DNA of 64,000 nucleotides. It comes from Dyella psychrodurans (GTDB lineage: Bacteria > Pseudomonadota > Gammaproteobacteria > Xanthomonadales > Rhodanobacteraceae). Positions within the stretch are counted from its first letter, which is position 1. Each line of letters begins with the position of its first letter. Below, piece by piece: positions 9,274 to 18,066 of this stretch. Location of the stretch: the NCBI RefSeq assembly GCF_003363265.1, contig NZ_QRBF01000001.1:434001-498000 (forward strand). The letters run 5' to 3'. The translations under genes and the position numbers were made by a program. Below the pieces are notes generated by a model. The model had not been told where the DNA came from, searched no databases, and worked only from the letters and a program-made list of their open reading frames with translations.

Positions 9274-12270
9274 ATGCACAAGCGGTTCGTATCTTGCGTG
9301 TTGGCACTGGCTGCATGGGGCGCTGTTGTAAGTCTCAGAGCGGAGATTCAGCCTGTGCCGTTGCGCTGGAATGCGGACCGCTTCGGCAATCATCGCTATA
9401 TCGTGCAAGTCGACAAGCCTGCCACGGCCGTGCGTGCCGTGCTGCCATGGCATCGGCGCGATGCGCATCCCGATCAGGTCGCGACCATTGTTGTCGATCC
9501 TGACGGGAACATCGTCGACAACGTCGCGCGTGTGCATATCGATCAAACGTCGGGCGAACTGGTATTCGAAGCGAAAGAGGCGGGTGTCTATGCGATCTAT
9601 TACCAGCCTTACATCGCGAACGGTCGTTCAAATTATCCGACCGTAACCTATCAGGCGCCGCGCGATACCGCCGATGCAGCGTGGCTGAAATCCAGTGGCG
9701 CCAACAATCCTTCGCGCGAAGCAAAACTGCCGCACGCCAAGCTGCTCGGTTATCAGGCGGTGGACGACTTCGATGCGTATACCGACATGGAGCGTTCGGC
9801 TGCGCCGCAGGAAATCACAGCCTTGCTTGCAGCACATCCGGATGCGCCTTGGTTGTTGTTTCCGGAGACGCGCGAACATCCGGTGCGGATGTTCGATCAG
9901 ATTCCCGAGCGTTGGGCGCAGCGTGGCGCGGGCGGCAGTTTCGCCGATAGCGCACAGCGTGGCGAATACTTGAGCTATCAGGTTGGCGCATGGGCAGCGC
10001 GGCGTGACATCCAGAACGTGCAGGTGAGTTTTTCCGATTTAAAAGGTCCGGATGGCGCCGTCATTTCAGCATCGGCGTTTACATGCTTCAACTTGGGTGG
10101 CACGGATTACACCGATAAAACGTTTGTCGCACACGTCAACATTCCGCAAGGTCGTGTGCAGCCGTTATGGATGGGTCTGGATATCCCCGCAACCGCGAAA
10201 CCCGGTATCTATCGCGGCAGCGTAACGCTCAGTGCCGATGACGTGCCTGCGCAAGCGATACCGCTAGTCGTTACCGTGGGTAGCGGGGAAGCCGTCGCAC
10301 ATGGCGATGATGATCCCTTCAAGCTCACTCGTCTGCGCTGGCTCAACTCCACGCTTGCGCAGGACGACAACCTCGTCAAGCCATTCACCTCGGTGACAGT
10401 GCAGGGCAGCAAACTTGGCATACTCGGGCGAGACATCACGCTGGCTCGCAACGGCCTGCCGGCGCAAATCGATAGCCATTTCGACGAGCGCATGACCGGC
10501 TTCAGCAAAACACCGCTGCAGCTGCTTGCCGCCCCGATGCAACTGCTGGTGCAGGATGCCGGCGGTACACATGCGCTTTCCTCATCTGCTGCGCCGAATG
10601 TGCAGATCGATGGCCCGGCCAAGGTCCATTGGCAAGCCACAGGTGCTGTGGGGCCGTTGAAGAGTGTCGTCAACGCTAGCCTAGAAGCTGATGGCACGCT
10701 GATTTATTCGGTTGTGCTGACTGCAACCAAGTCCATAGCGCTGAATGACATCCGCCTGGAAATTCCCTTGCGCAACGATGTGGCCCAGTACGAGCTCGGC
10801 CTTGGCCGAGCGGGCGATCACGCCCCGGGCGACTTCAGCTGGCACTGGAACGTGCAGAACAATCAGGATGGTGCATGGATCGGCGCCGTAAACGGCGGGC
10901 TCGAATTCCATCTTCGCGACGAACACTACCGTCGACCGCTCAATACCAACTTCTACCATGACCAGCCGCTGGTGATGCCCACCTCTTGGGATAATCAAGG
11001 GCAGGGTGGTGTGACGTTCAAGCGTGACGGAACACGCTATCTGGTCACGGCATTCAGTGGTCCGCGCATCATGTCTGCCGGACAGGCATTGCATTACGAC
11101 GTCGTCATGCGCGTCACGCCGTTCAAGACGATTCATCCGGCTGAGCATTTTGCGGAGCGTTATTTCCACGCCTACGGAGATCTGGACACCATCAAGGGCG
11201 AGGGCGCCAACGTGGTGAACATTCATCACGCCACGCCGATCAATCCCTGGATCAACTATCCGTTCCTCGAGCCCGCGAAGATGCGCGCCTATGTGGACGC
11301 GGCGCATCAACGCGGCATGGAAGTAAAGATCTACGACACCATTCGCGAACTATCCGATCGCGCACCGGAACTGCCGGTGCTGGAAAGCCTGGGCCACGAG
11401 ATCATCAGCACCGGTGCGGGCGGCGGCTTTTCCTGGCTGCAGGAACACCTGGATGGCGATTACATCGCGGCCTGGCATGTGCCGGAAAACCGCGACGCCG
11501 CCGTGGTCGACGCGGGGCAAAGCCGTTGGCACAACTACTACATCGAAGGGCTGGACTGGCTGGCACGCAACATCGGCATCGATGGTCTCTACCTCGACGA
11601 TGTCGCGTACGACCGCATCACGATGAAGCGCGTACGCAAGGTGTTGCAAGCGCGGCGCCCGCATCCCTTGATCGATCTTCATTCGGCCAACCAATTCAAC
11701 CCACGCGACGGCCATATCAATAGCGCGCTGCTTTATATGGAGCTGTTTCCATATATCGATCGACTCTGGTTTGGCGAGGAATTCGATTACCAGCACACAT
11801 CGCCTTCGTACTGGCTCACCGAGATTTCCGGCATTCCATATGGTCTGATGGGGGAGATGCTGCAAGGTGGCGGCAACCCTTGGCGCGGCATGCTATTTGG
11901 CATGACCAATCGTTTGCCATGGACGGGTGGCGATCCACGCGAACTGTGGAAGCTGTGGGACAGCTTCGGCATCGAGCAAGCCGATATGATCGGCTGGTGG
12001 GTGCACGACACGCCCGTGCAAACCCGCCGTGACGATGTGCTCGCCACCAGCTATGTGCGCAACGGCAAAACGCTCATCGCCTTGGCTTCATGGGCGCCGG
12101 ATGAAACCCGCGTCAACCTGCATATCGACTGGAAAGCGCTTGGTATCGAGCCGGCTGCTGCAACGCTGGTCGCACCAGCCATCGCCGGTTTTCAGCCTGC
12201 GGCGACATTCAAGCCGGGCGATGCCATTCCTGTCGAACCGGGTAAAGGGTGGTTGCTGATTCTGCAATGA
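9274..12270 (+). CDS. Large secreted glycoside-hydrolase-like protein (DUF6067-type)
   Basis: 998 residues with an N-terminal signal peptide (about residues 1-23, ending SLRAE). The middle part is beta-rich (RGSVTLSA, a domain-hinge sequence around residue 300). From about residue 640 there is a TIM-barrel-like region with WINYPFLEPAKMRAYVDAA, GMEVKIYDTIREL and GIDGLYLDDVAYDR. In the last motif an aspartate at the end of a beta-strand is the likely catalytic or substrate residue. The C-terminus is a small beta domain. This order fits glycoside hydrolase-like proteins annotated as DUF6067, distantly related to GH123. The substrate is unknown. It pairs with the divergent DUF5107/TPR gene. It appears complete and in frame. 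Confidence 0.72.
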   Translation: MHKRFVSCVLALAAWGAVVSLRAEIQPVPLRWNADRFGNHRYIVQVDKPATAVRAVLPWHRRDAHPDQVATIVVDPDGNIVDNVARVHIDQTSGELVFEAKEAGVYAIYYQPYIANGRSNYPTVTYQAPRDTADAAWLKSSGANNPSREAKLPHAKLLGYQAVDDFDAYTDMERSAAPQEITALLAAHPDAPWLLFPETREHPVRMFDQIPERWAQRGAGGSFADSAQRGEYLSYQVGAWAARRDIQNVQVSFSDLKGPDGAVISASAFTCFNLGGTDYTDKTFVAHVNIPQGRVQPLWMGLDIPATAKPGIYRGSVTLSADDVPAQAIPLVVTVGSGEAVAHGDDDPFKLTRLRWLNSTLAQDDNLVKPFTSVTVQGSKLGILGRDITLARNGLPAQIDSHFDERMTGFSKTPLQLLAAPMQLLVQDAGGTHALSSSAAPNVQIDGPAKVHWQATGAVGPLKSVVNASLEADGTLIYSVVLTATKSIALNDIRLEIPLRNDVAQYELGLGRAGDHAPGDFSWHWNVQNNQDGAWIGAVNGGLEFHLRDEHYRRPLNTNFYHDQPLVMPTSWDNQGQGGVTFKRDGTRYLVTAFSGPRIMSAGQALHYDVVMRVTPFKTIHPAEHFAERYFHAYGDLDTIKGEGANVVNIHHATPINPWINYPFLEPAKMRAYVDAAHQRGMEVKIYDTIRELSDRAPELPVLESLGHEIISTGAGGGFSWLQEHLDGDYIAAWHVPENRDAAVVDAGQSRWHNYYIEGLDWLARNIGIDGLYLDDVAYDRITMKRVRKVLQARRPHPLIDLHSANQFNPRDGHINSALLYMELFPYIDRLWFGEEFDYQHTSPSYWLTEISGIPYGLMGEMLQGGGNPWRGMLFGMTNRLPWTGGDPRELWKLWDSFGIEQADMIGWWVHDTPVQTRRDDVLATSYVRNGKTLIALASWAPDETRVNLHIDWKALGIEPAAATLVAPAIAGFQPAATFKPGDAIPVEPGKGWLLILQ

Positions 12271-12360
12271 AACCAATGCAGATTTCCGTTAGGGTATTGG
12301 GGCAGAGTAAGAAGTGTCGGAATATCGTTGACTGAGTCTTCTCATACGGAGATGCCTCTC

Positions 12361-13077
12361 ATGCTTCCATTACTTCAAAAAGCCATCAATGCCCACGGCG
12401 GTGCAGAGCGCTGGGCTGACATCAAGGAACTCCATCTTGGATTCAAAATTTCTGGTGCCATCTGGCATGTGAAAGGGCAGCCGGACATCTTGTCACGCTT
12501 CTCGGCCTCGATTGACACCAGAACACAAACCGTAAGAATGCAGTTTCCTGACGCGGATGATCACAGGTCAGAGTTCACCCCTGACCTGACGGTATTGCAC
12601 ACTCCGCCCGGCATCGTTGAGCGACGCCAACAGCCGCGCGATCGTTTTGACGGCCATTTCATCGCGACCCCATGGGATGCCGCGGATGCGGTCTACTTTT
12701 GCAGCTACGCGTTGTGGACTTACTACAACAGCCCATTCCTCTTTTCTCGTCCGGGAGTCACCGTCCGCACCGTGTCCACTCCCTGGAATGAAGGGAGTGA
12801 AAGTTGGGAAAGGCTGCATATCACCTACCCAGACAGCCTGACGACGCATGGCCGGGAGGCTGTGGCATACATCGACAAAGATGGTCTGGTGCGCAGATAC
12901 GACTACGTCGTGGACATCATGGGTGGCGCCGTGGGCGCGAACTACGCGGACGACTATGAAAACTACGACGGCATACTCCTTCCGAGGCGTCGCCGTGTAT
13001 ATGCTTACGACGCAACCGGGCGCCCTCAAGAGCCAATTCTGGTGGATATCGAGCTCACGGATGCCCGCCTGTCTTAA
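12361..13077 (+). CDS. Conserved hypothetical protein
   Basis: 238 residues from the ATG at 12361, which has GGAG nine bases upstream. An in-frame TTG at 12328 would add 11 residues without a good ribosome site. The protein starts with MLPLLQKAINAHGGAERW, the opening common to a family of outer-membrane-lipoprotein-sorting-like beta proteins, and continues with alternating polar/hydrophobic strands (VRRYDYVVDIMGGAVGANYADDY and others). There is no signal peptide, so it is likely cytosolic. No function can be assigned. It sits 90 bp after the glycoside hydrolase and could be read with it. Confidence 0.7.
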   Translation: MLPLLQKAINAHGGAERWADIKELHLGFKISGAIWHVKGQPDILSRFSASIDTRTQTVRMQFPDADDHRSEFTPDLTVLHTPPGIVERRQQPRDRFDGHFIATPWDAADAVYFCSYALWTYYNSPFLFSRPGVTVRTVSTPWNEGSESWERLHITYPDSLTTHGREAVAYIDKDGLVRRYDYVVDIMGGAVGANYADDYENYDGILLPRRRRVYAYDATGRPQEPILVDIELTDARLS

Positions 13078-13195
13078 GGTGGGCGCATCGAGGCAGGAGG
13101 GCAGGTCCAGGGCGATGCCTATCTGCACAGTGCGAGGTCGAGTACAAGCCAGACCGTGTTCCGACGCATGTCACAAGTCGATATGGTCGATACAG

Positions 13196-13603
13196 CTACC
13201 CGAAAGCTACTGCTTCACCGGGCGGAAGAATGGTGGTCCGTTCGTTGGAGTTCGGGTAGATCCTGTGCCGCTCAGCTGAGACGTGTCCTCGCGACGCGCG
13301 ACTAGATTCACGCTGCGCGCCTAACGCATTCATCGCCATGTCGCGTGCGACGCGATCAAGAAAGGCGATCACCTGGGCGTGTCTACCCTGTAATACGAGG
13401 TGCATGGCTGTTCCGCCGAGTTCATCGATGAAGTCGTTCTCGAACCAATCCAGAACCATCTCCAGGTCAGCATCGATGTTCAGCGCTGCCTTGACGACCT
13501 GCGCCGAATGAGCGATGACAAGGCAAGACCGCCGCGCCGATTCAATGGAGGTGGAGTAGTCCGCGTCGTTTTTTGCCACGGCGAGCATGTATTTTGTTTT
13601 CAT
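13196..13603 (-). CDS. Hypothetical protein downstream of AraC regulator
   Basis: 135 residues starting MKTKYMLAVAKNDADY, with GGAAGA upstream of the ATG. The start lies 3 bases beyond the AraC stop codon, so the two are translationally close and probably one operon. The first 90 residues look like a compact alpha/beta protein (AALNIDADLEMVLDWFENDFIDELG, AFLDRVARDMAMNALG), while the last 40 are arginine- and serine-rich and may be an aberrant tail. No family is recognised. Confidence 0.5.
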   Translation of the reverse strand: MKTKYMLAVAKNDADYSTSIESARRSCLVIAHSAQVVKAALNIDADLEMVLDWFENDFIDELGGTAMHLVLQGRHAQVIAFLDRVARDMAMNALGAQRESSRASRGHVSAERHRIYPNSNERTTILPPGEAVAFG

Positions 13604-13605
13604 GT

Positions 13606-14250
13606 TTAGACTCTTCCATGCGTGACGGAAATCGATTGAATTTGTGCGGCTTGCAGCTCGTCCACGCATCGGCGAACGTACTGAAGCGGAGTCATGCCGA
13701 CGGTGCGGCGGAAGTGCCGCGTCAAGTGACTCTGGTCGGCAAAGCCAGTCTCGACGGCAATGTCGCTGATAGGCATGGCGCGCTGGCGAAGTAAGGCCTT
13801 CGCCTGCTCAAGTCGAGCGTGCAGCAGATACTTCATAGGACTGTAGCCAGTGCTTCGACGGAAGAGTCGCGCAAAGTGAAAGCGACTCATGCAAGCGGCA
13901 TCCGCGATGTCCTGCAGCACCATCTTTTCGCCAAGCCGCCTATGTATGGCATCGATGGCCCGGCGCAGTGCAATACGTGGCAGGCCGCGCTGTCGGACGG
14001 CAGCTAGTCCTGCCGGAATAGGGTCGCCGGCTTCGCTCCACGCACCAGAGTCTTCAAGATGCTTGCTCCGGACGTCGTTGCGTTGGTCATCCAGCTGAGC
14101 CGCGATTCCTGTCTGGTGGCGATCGGTACGAGACTGTGTCTTTGTTTTGTTCGAAATCCCTGCGGCTGTAATTACAAATCGCGTCGAACCTTCCCTCAAC
14201 TTTACGTTGTGAAAAATGTCACTGGCGGGCAATTTCCATAGTTCTGTCAT
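13606..14250 (-). CDS. AraC-family transcriptional regulator
   Basis: 214 residues from the ATG at 14250. The C-terminal 100 residues are a full AraC double HTH (MVLQDIADAACMSRFHFARLF, then ISDIAVETGFADQSHLTRHFR, ending TPLQYVRRC). The N-terminal part lacks a recognisable cupin sensor and opens MTELWKLPASDI, which closely copies the start of the amidase at 16917 (MTELWSMSASEL). That suggests this gene's front end was rebuilt by recombination. It is divergent from ridA, with 389 bp between. A decayed copy of the same HTH lies beyond ridA at 15085-15200. Confidence 0.8.
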   Translation of the reverse strand: MTELWKLPASDIFHNVKLREGSTRFVITAAGISNKTKTQSRTDRHQTGIAAQLDDQRNDVRSKHLEDSGAWSEAGDPIPAGLAAVRQRGLPRIALRRAIDAIHRRLGEKMVLQDIADAACMSRFHFARLFRRSTGYSPMKYLLHARLEQAKALLRQRAMPISDIAVETGFADQSHLTRHFRRTVGMTPLQYVRRCVDELQAAQIQSISVTHGRV

Positions 14251-14639
14251 GTCGTCTCGAGACTGATCGCCTGGCCCTGGTGGCGAGCCGCTGGTCGGTG
14301 TGCCTAGGAGAACGTCTTGACGTATCCCGGATATGTCGTCGCAGGCGATAAAGCGCATTCAAACGTGTAGGAGGGGGCGACAGATACGGTCTGATACAAA
14401 AAAAGACCGGCCAAGGCGCGTTCTTTGCGTCCGCTGGGAGATCCAGGCGAACGCGAAGTCGTGCCGGCGCCGTGGCACAGGCATCATTGATGATCACAAT
14501 TGCTCGTTGATCGTTCTGGCACGCACGATGTGGATACGTCGCCGCTCCGTGTTCGTTGCGCTTGCGCACTGGCGTTCTATAGCGCCTGGCTAACCGACTA
14601 TATGTTGTGCCACTGACGACAACACGCGGGACTATCCCA
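14251..14639. promoter_or_regulatory. Upstream region of ridA and AraC
   Basis: 389 bp between divergent AraC and ridA genes. The last 77 bp (from tgcgcactggcgttctatag at 14563) are duplicated in diverged form at 17256-17329 upstream of a broken ridA copy. Retention of this block in both places suggests it carries the ridA promoter. No other gene is visible here. Confidence 0.55.
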
Positions 14640-15023
14640 ATGAGCAGCAAGATCATTCACACCGACCATGCGCCTGCCGCGATCGGTCCATACAGTCAGG
14701 CCGTGCGCACTGGTAACACGGTATATCTTTCCGGCCAGTTGCCCATTTGTCCCGAGACGCAGCGTCCGGTGAACGATACGGCCGAGGCGGAAATCCACCA
14801 GGTATTCCGCAACCTGAGAGCCGTGGCGGAAGCCGCAGGCGGTGATCTGGCGCACATGGTCAAGCTCAATGTCTATCTTACCGACCTTGCCGACGCGCCC
14901 AAGCTCAACGCCATCATGGGTGAATACTTCACGGCCCCATATCCCGCGCGCGCCGCCGTGCGCATTGCTGGCTTGCCACAGGGCTTCCGCATCGAGGTCG
15001 AAGGGATCCTGGTGCTGGACTGA
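14640..15023 (+). CDS. ridA: RidA family enamine/imine deaminase
   Basis: 127 residues, the standard RidA length, from the ATG at 14640. The longer frame from 14607 adds 11 residues and is not needed. Visible are the opening APAAIGPYSQAV, LSGQLPI, NLRAVAEAAGGDL and PARAAVRIAGLPQG, which carries the conserved arginine that binds the carboxylate of the imine substrate. RidA proteins hydrolyse reactive enamine/imine intermediates such as 2-aminoacrylate. A truncated, frame-broken copy of the first 20 codons with its upstream region is found at 17330. Confidence 0.92.
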   Translation: MSSKIIHTDHAPAAIGPYSQAVRTGNTVYLSGQLPICPETQRPVNDTAEAEIHQVFRNLRAVAEAAGGDLAHMVKLNVYLTDLADAPKLNAIMGEYFTAPYPARAAVRIAGLPQGFRIEVEGILVLD

Positions 15024-15084
15024 TGTCGCAAGCTTCCCTTTAACGCGAACACCAACCCACCATGGCGGCGAACCATGAGCTATG

Positions 15085-15316
15085 GCCTGGCATTCGCGCA
15101 TCCCTTCACATACCACGGCAACGTCACGCCGGCTGCTCGGCGGACGTGCCGCGTCAAATAGCCCTGGTTGGCAGAGTCCTGCTGCGTGATCTTCTCGCTC
15201 GACCATTGGTCGACGGCGTCGGAAATCCCGATAACCGAGCGTCTCGTCGGATTATGACGGCGATGATTCGTATCTTGCGTTGAAGTGCCTCTCGCAACCT
15301 GCCGAGGCGCACCCAT
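15085..15316 (-). pseudogene. Decayed AraC-type regulator fragment
   Basis: The minus strand contains a damaged version of the second AraC helix-turn-helix: DSANQGYLTRHVRRAAGVTL followed by PWYVKGC. It aligns with FADQSHLTRHFRRTVGMTP and LQYVRRC of the intact AraC at 13606-14250. DNA is also similar (gtgccgcgtcaa shared). The N-terminal domain, first HTH and a valid start are missing. The remaining 15320-15519 has no gene. Confidence 0.7.
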
Positions 15317-15519
15317 TTCGATTGAGCGGAATTAGCGCCAAGATGCCTGCGCCTGGTGCCTTGCCGCTGGCACCCCAATAATCAACGGATACGGTCCAAG
15401 CTGCGATCGGCACGTGAGCGTGTCGGGCAGAACCTCGTCGGTCTTTTACGTGGTGTGTTACAGCACATGGCCATGCATCGCCGCGAATGCATGGCCACGA
15501 TGACAATAGGGTGGCAACG

Positions 15520-16917
15520 TCAGACTGGATCTATCGCGACGACGCGCTCGCCACGCGCCTCGATATCCGCGCCGGCCCGCAGGCACAGGTCTTCCCTAAA
15601 GCGCGCGGAGACAATTTGTACGCCTACGGGCGTGCCGTTCACGCTACCGGTGGCGACTGACAATCCGGGCAGGCCCACCGCTGGAAATGCGCGCAACAGC
15701 AGTTGCGCGTCCCATACACGCTGGAAGCCTTCGCGCCCCTGGAGATCCAGGTCATCCGGGAAGGGGAGTTCCGCAGACACGGGCACCAGCAGGACTGGGT
15801 GGCGCGCGAAGAACAACTGCCATTCGCGGACGGCCGTAGCGCGACGCACGAGCGCCCTCGCCACCGCGTCGGGTGTCAGCGCCGCCACGCGGTCACGCAC
15901 GCCGTCAACGACGGCTCGCGCGCCAGGGTCGCCATCGCGTTCCACCGAAGCGATGAGATTGGCGAAGCCGTCTCCGAGCCACAACTGCTCCTGGATTTCG
16001 GCGGCCTCGGTTACCGACGGCGTGTCATCGATTTCCTCGACCTGCCAACCCGCATCCACCAGCCGGTCACGTGCGTCCCACAGGGCCGCCTCTACCTCCG
16101 GAGCGATGGACATGCCACCGGGACGCAGGCATAGCGCGGCGCGACGCGGCATGACCGGACCATCGAGCGGCAGGGGTACGTACCAGGGATCGCGCAGATC
16201 GGCGCCCGACATAACGGAGAGACCGAGCGTAATGTCTTGTATCGTGCGAGCCATTGGGCCGCTGGCGGACATCAGTTGCGGGCCGATGCCGCGTTCGGGC
16301 GAAGAGGCGTTGTAAGCGGGCACGCGGCCAAAGCTGGGGCGCAGCCCATGGATGCCGCACGCGTAGGCGGGATGGCGCAGCGAGCCGCCGATGTCGGTGC
16401 CCAGCGCGATACTGCCGATGCCCGCCGCAATCGCTGCGGCGCCACCGCCCGACGAGCCGCCCGGGGTGAGTCGTGCATCGCGCGGATTGAACGTCTTGCC
16501 GTGCACGAGGTTGCTGGTGAACCAGCGCAATGCGAACGTCGGCGAGTTGCTGCGACCAAGCATCACCGCACCGGCGCGCAGCAGGTTGTCGACCGCTGGA
16601 CTGTTGGAGCTGGCAACCAGCTGCTCCTGAAGTCTCGTGCCGTTGGTGGTGGCGTAACCTTCCACGTCGGTGTTGATCTTTACCGTTACCGGCACGCCTG
16701 CGAGCGGTCCGGGATCGGTTCCACGGGAAAGCGCGGCGTCGACCTGATCCGCTTGGCGCCGCACCTCGTCCGGGCGGCACTCAACAATGGCGTTGATGCG
16801 TGGATTGACCGCATCGAGCCGTCGTAATGCATTTTCAGCCACCTCGCGTGCAGACACCTCGCGCGAGCGGACCAGTGCGGCGAGTTCGCTCGCTGACATG
16901 CTCCAAAGTTCAGTCAT
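15520..16917 (-). CDS. Amidase (amidase signature family)
   Basis: 465 residues from the ATG at 16917, which has GGAGG six bases upstream. The frame is open to 16992 but the extra residues are not family-like. The catalytic Lys-Ser-Ser triad is complete: Lys80 (GVPVTVKIN), cis-Ser155 (TPGGSSGGGAAA) and nucleophile Ser179 (ALGTDIGGSLRHPA), with the 24-residue serine spacing known for FAAH and malonamidase. It hydrolyses a C-N amide bond of unknown substrate. It lies between ridA and relics of a duplicated ridA region. Confidence 0.92.
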   Translation of the reverse strand: MTELWSMSASELAALVRSREVSAREVAENALRRLDAVNPRINAIVECRPDEVRRQADQVDAALSRGTDPGPLAGVPVTVKINTDVEGYATTNGTRLQEQLVASSNSPAVDNLLRAGAVMLGRSNSPTFALRWFTSNLVHGKTFNPRDARLTPGGSSGGGAAAIAAGIGSIALGTDIGGSLRHPAYACGIHGLRPSFGRVPAYNASSPERGIGPQLMSASGPMARTIQDITLGLSVMSGADLRDPWYVPLPLDGPVMPRRAALCLRPGGMSIAPEVEAALWDARDRLVDAGWQVEEIDDTPSVTEAAEIQEQLWLGDGFANLIASVERDGDPGARAVVDGVRDRVAALTPDAVARALVRRATAVREWQLFFARHPVLLVPVSAELPFPDDLDLQGREGFQRVWDAQLLLRAFPAVGLPGLSVATGSVNGTPVGVQIVSARFREDLCLRAGADIEARGERVVAIDPV

Positions 16918-17094
16918 ATGGCCTCCAAGATTGGCTAAATCAAAAGAATGAAAGCAGGCGATCAACCATAGGAGGCCTTCAACGACGGTCATAGAACGCG
17001 AGTGCGCAACCGTTGCGGCGAATCATCCGCAAATGACCGTGTTTGCGTGTTGCTGGGCTGCCGATGCCCATGCGCATCCACTGGAGTGCGCGCG

Positions 17095-17244
17095 TTATGC
17101 GACCGTTTGCGGAATCGTGATGGTCGCTGCCAGACCGCCGCCGTCGCGATTGGACAAAACCAGATTGCCCTCTATGGAGCGGATCAATGGGGCAACGATG
17201 GCGAGTCCAAGACCAGTTCCACCGATCGCCTTGCTATTCGCGCG
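17095..17244 (-). pseudogene. 3' remnant of a histidine kinase gene
   Basis: Fifty codons on the minus strand encode only the end of a HATPase_c domain: the G2 box AIGGTGLGLAIVAPL, then IRSIEGNLVLSNRDGGG, then LAATITIP and a stop at 17095. An in-frame stop at 17245-17247 and no upstream H-box, N-box or start show that the rest of the kinase has been deleted. No response regulator gene remains nearby. Confidence 0.8.
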
Positions 17245-17329
17245 TTAGCGATGGATGCGCACTCGCGTTCTATAGCGTCTTCCCAACCGCGTCTACGCTG
17301 CGCCGATGACAACGTATGGGAGCAGCCCA

Positions 17330-17393
17330 ATGGATGCCAAGACCATTCACAACGGCAATGCGCCCGCCGCTATCGGTTCACGCAGTAAGGCCA
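17330..17393 (+). pseudogene. Truncated duplicate of ridA start
   Basis: The sequence from ATG reads MDAKTIHNGNAPAAIGSRSK and parallels the intact ridA start (MSSKIIHTDHAPAAIGPYSQ). After about 21 codons the similarity stops, shortly before DoxX. The upstream 74 bp (17256-17329) also match the ridA upstream block at 14563-14639, including cgttctatagcg. It is a decayed duplication. Confidence 0.8.
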
Positions 17394-17430
17394 GTCTTTC
17401 GACTCTGTGCCACAGACAAAGGAAATCACC

Positions 17431-17859
17431 ATGACATCTCTAGCTAAAGCCGAATGGGGAAGGGACGGCATCCTTCTCGTTTCCCGAGTTCTCTTGATGC
17501 TGTTGTTCCTCATATTCGGCTTAACGAAGCTCACGGGTTTCGATGAGACAGTCACCCTGTTTGCTCATATGGATGTTCCATTTCCTACGCTCGCCACCCT
17601 GATTGCCATTGCGGCAGAGGTGGGCATCGGTATCGCCCTTGTCGCGGGTTTGTTTACCAGACCATTAGCGGTGTTGATGGCGGTTTATACCTGTGCCACT
17701 TCTGTTCTTGGGCATCACTACTGGAGTCTCGCGGGTTCGGAACGATTCCTGGCGGAGATTGCCTTCTACAAGAACATTTGCATCGTCGGTGGTTTGCTTC
17801 TGCTCTACCTCACGGGTCCCGGCCGTTATTCGCTGGATCAGAAGCTGAGATTTCTTTGA
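17431..17859 (+). CDS. DoxX family membrane protein
   Basis: 142 residues from the ATG at 17431 (AAAGGA 7 bp upstream). Four hydrophobic segments are visible: ILLVSRVLLMLLFLIFGLTK, LATLIAIAAEVGIGIALVAG, PLAVLMAVYTCATSVLGHHY and NICIVGGLLLLYLTGPG. The sequence FGLTKLTGF after TM1 and the closing GPGRYSLD are DoxX/SURF4-like signatures. DoxX proteins are small inner-membrane proteins tied to redox or thiol stress; the exact role is not known. It begins right after the truncated ridA copy, so it may have taken over that promoter. Confidence 0.85.
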   Translation: MTSLAKAEWGRDGILLVSRVLLMLLFLIFGLTKLTGFDETVTLFAHMDVPFPTLATLIAIAAEVGIGIALVAGLFTRPLAVLMAVYTCATSVLGHHYWSLAGSERFLAEIAFYKNICIVGGLLLLYLTGPGRYSLDQKLRFL

Positions 17860-18066
17860 TCCGTGATGCGCTCGCCAGGCGTCGATTCATCATTCGGGCC
17901 GTGAGCCGCAATACCTCAGCATTCGCTACCGTGACTCAAACCAGACAGCCTCCGGCAAAACCGGGGCGGTTCAAGGCGGGAGGTGCCGCTCCCGCCTTGC
18001 GCGTCCAGGAAAATACACATCATCAATCCAGTAGTCGTAGAAGCCTCGACTAGAGGAGGCAGACAA

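Noticed and set aside
15356-16315. 319-codon plus-strand frame
   Set aside because: Antisense to the amidase with its full catalytic triad; Ser/Arg/Pro-rich composition of a shadow frame.
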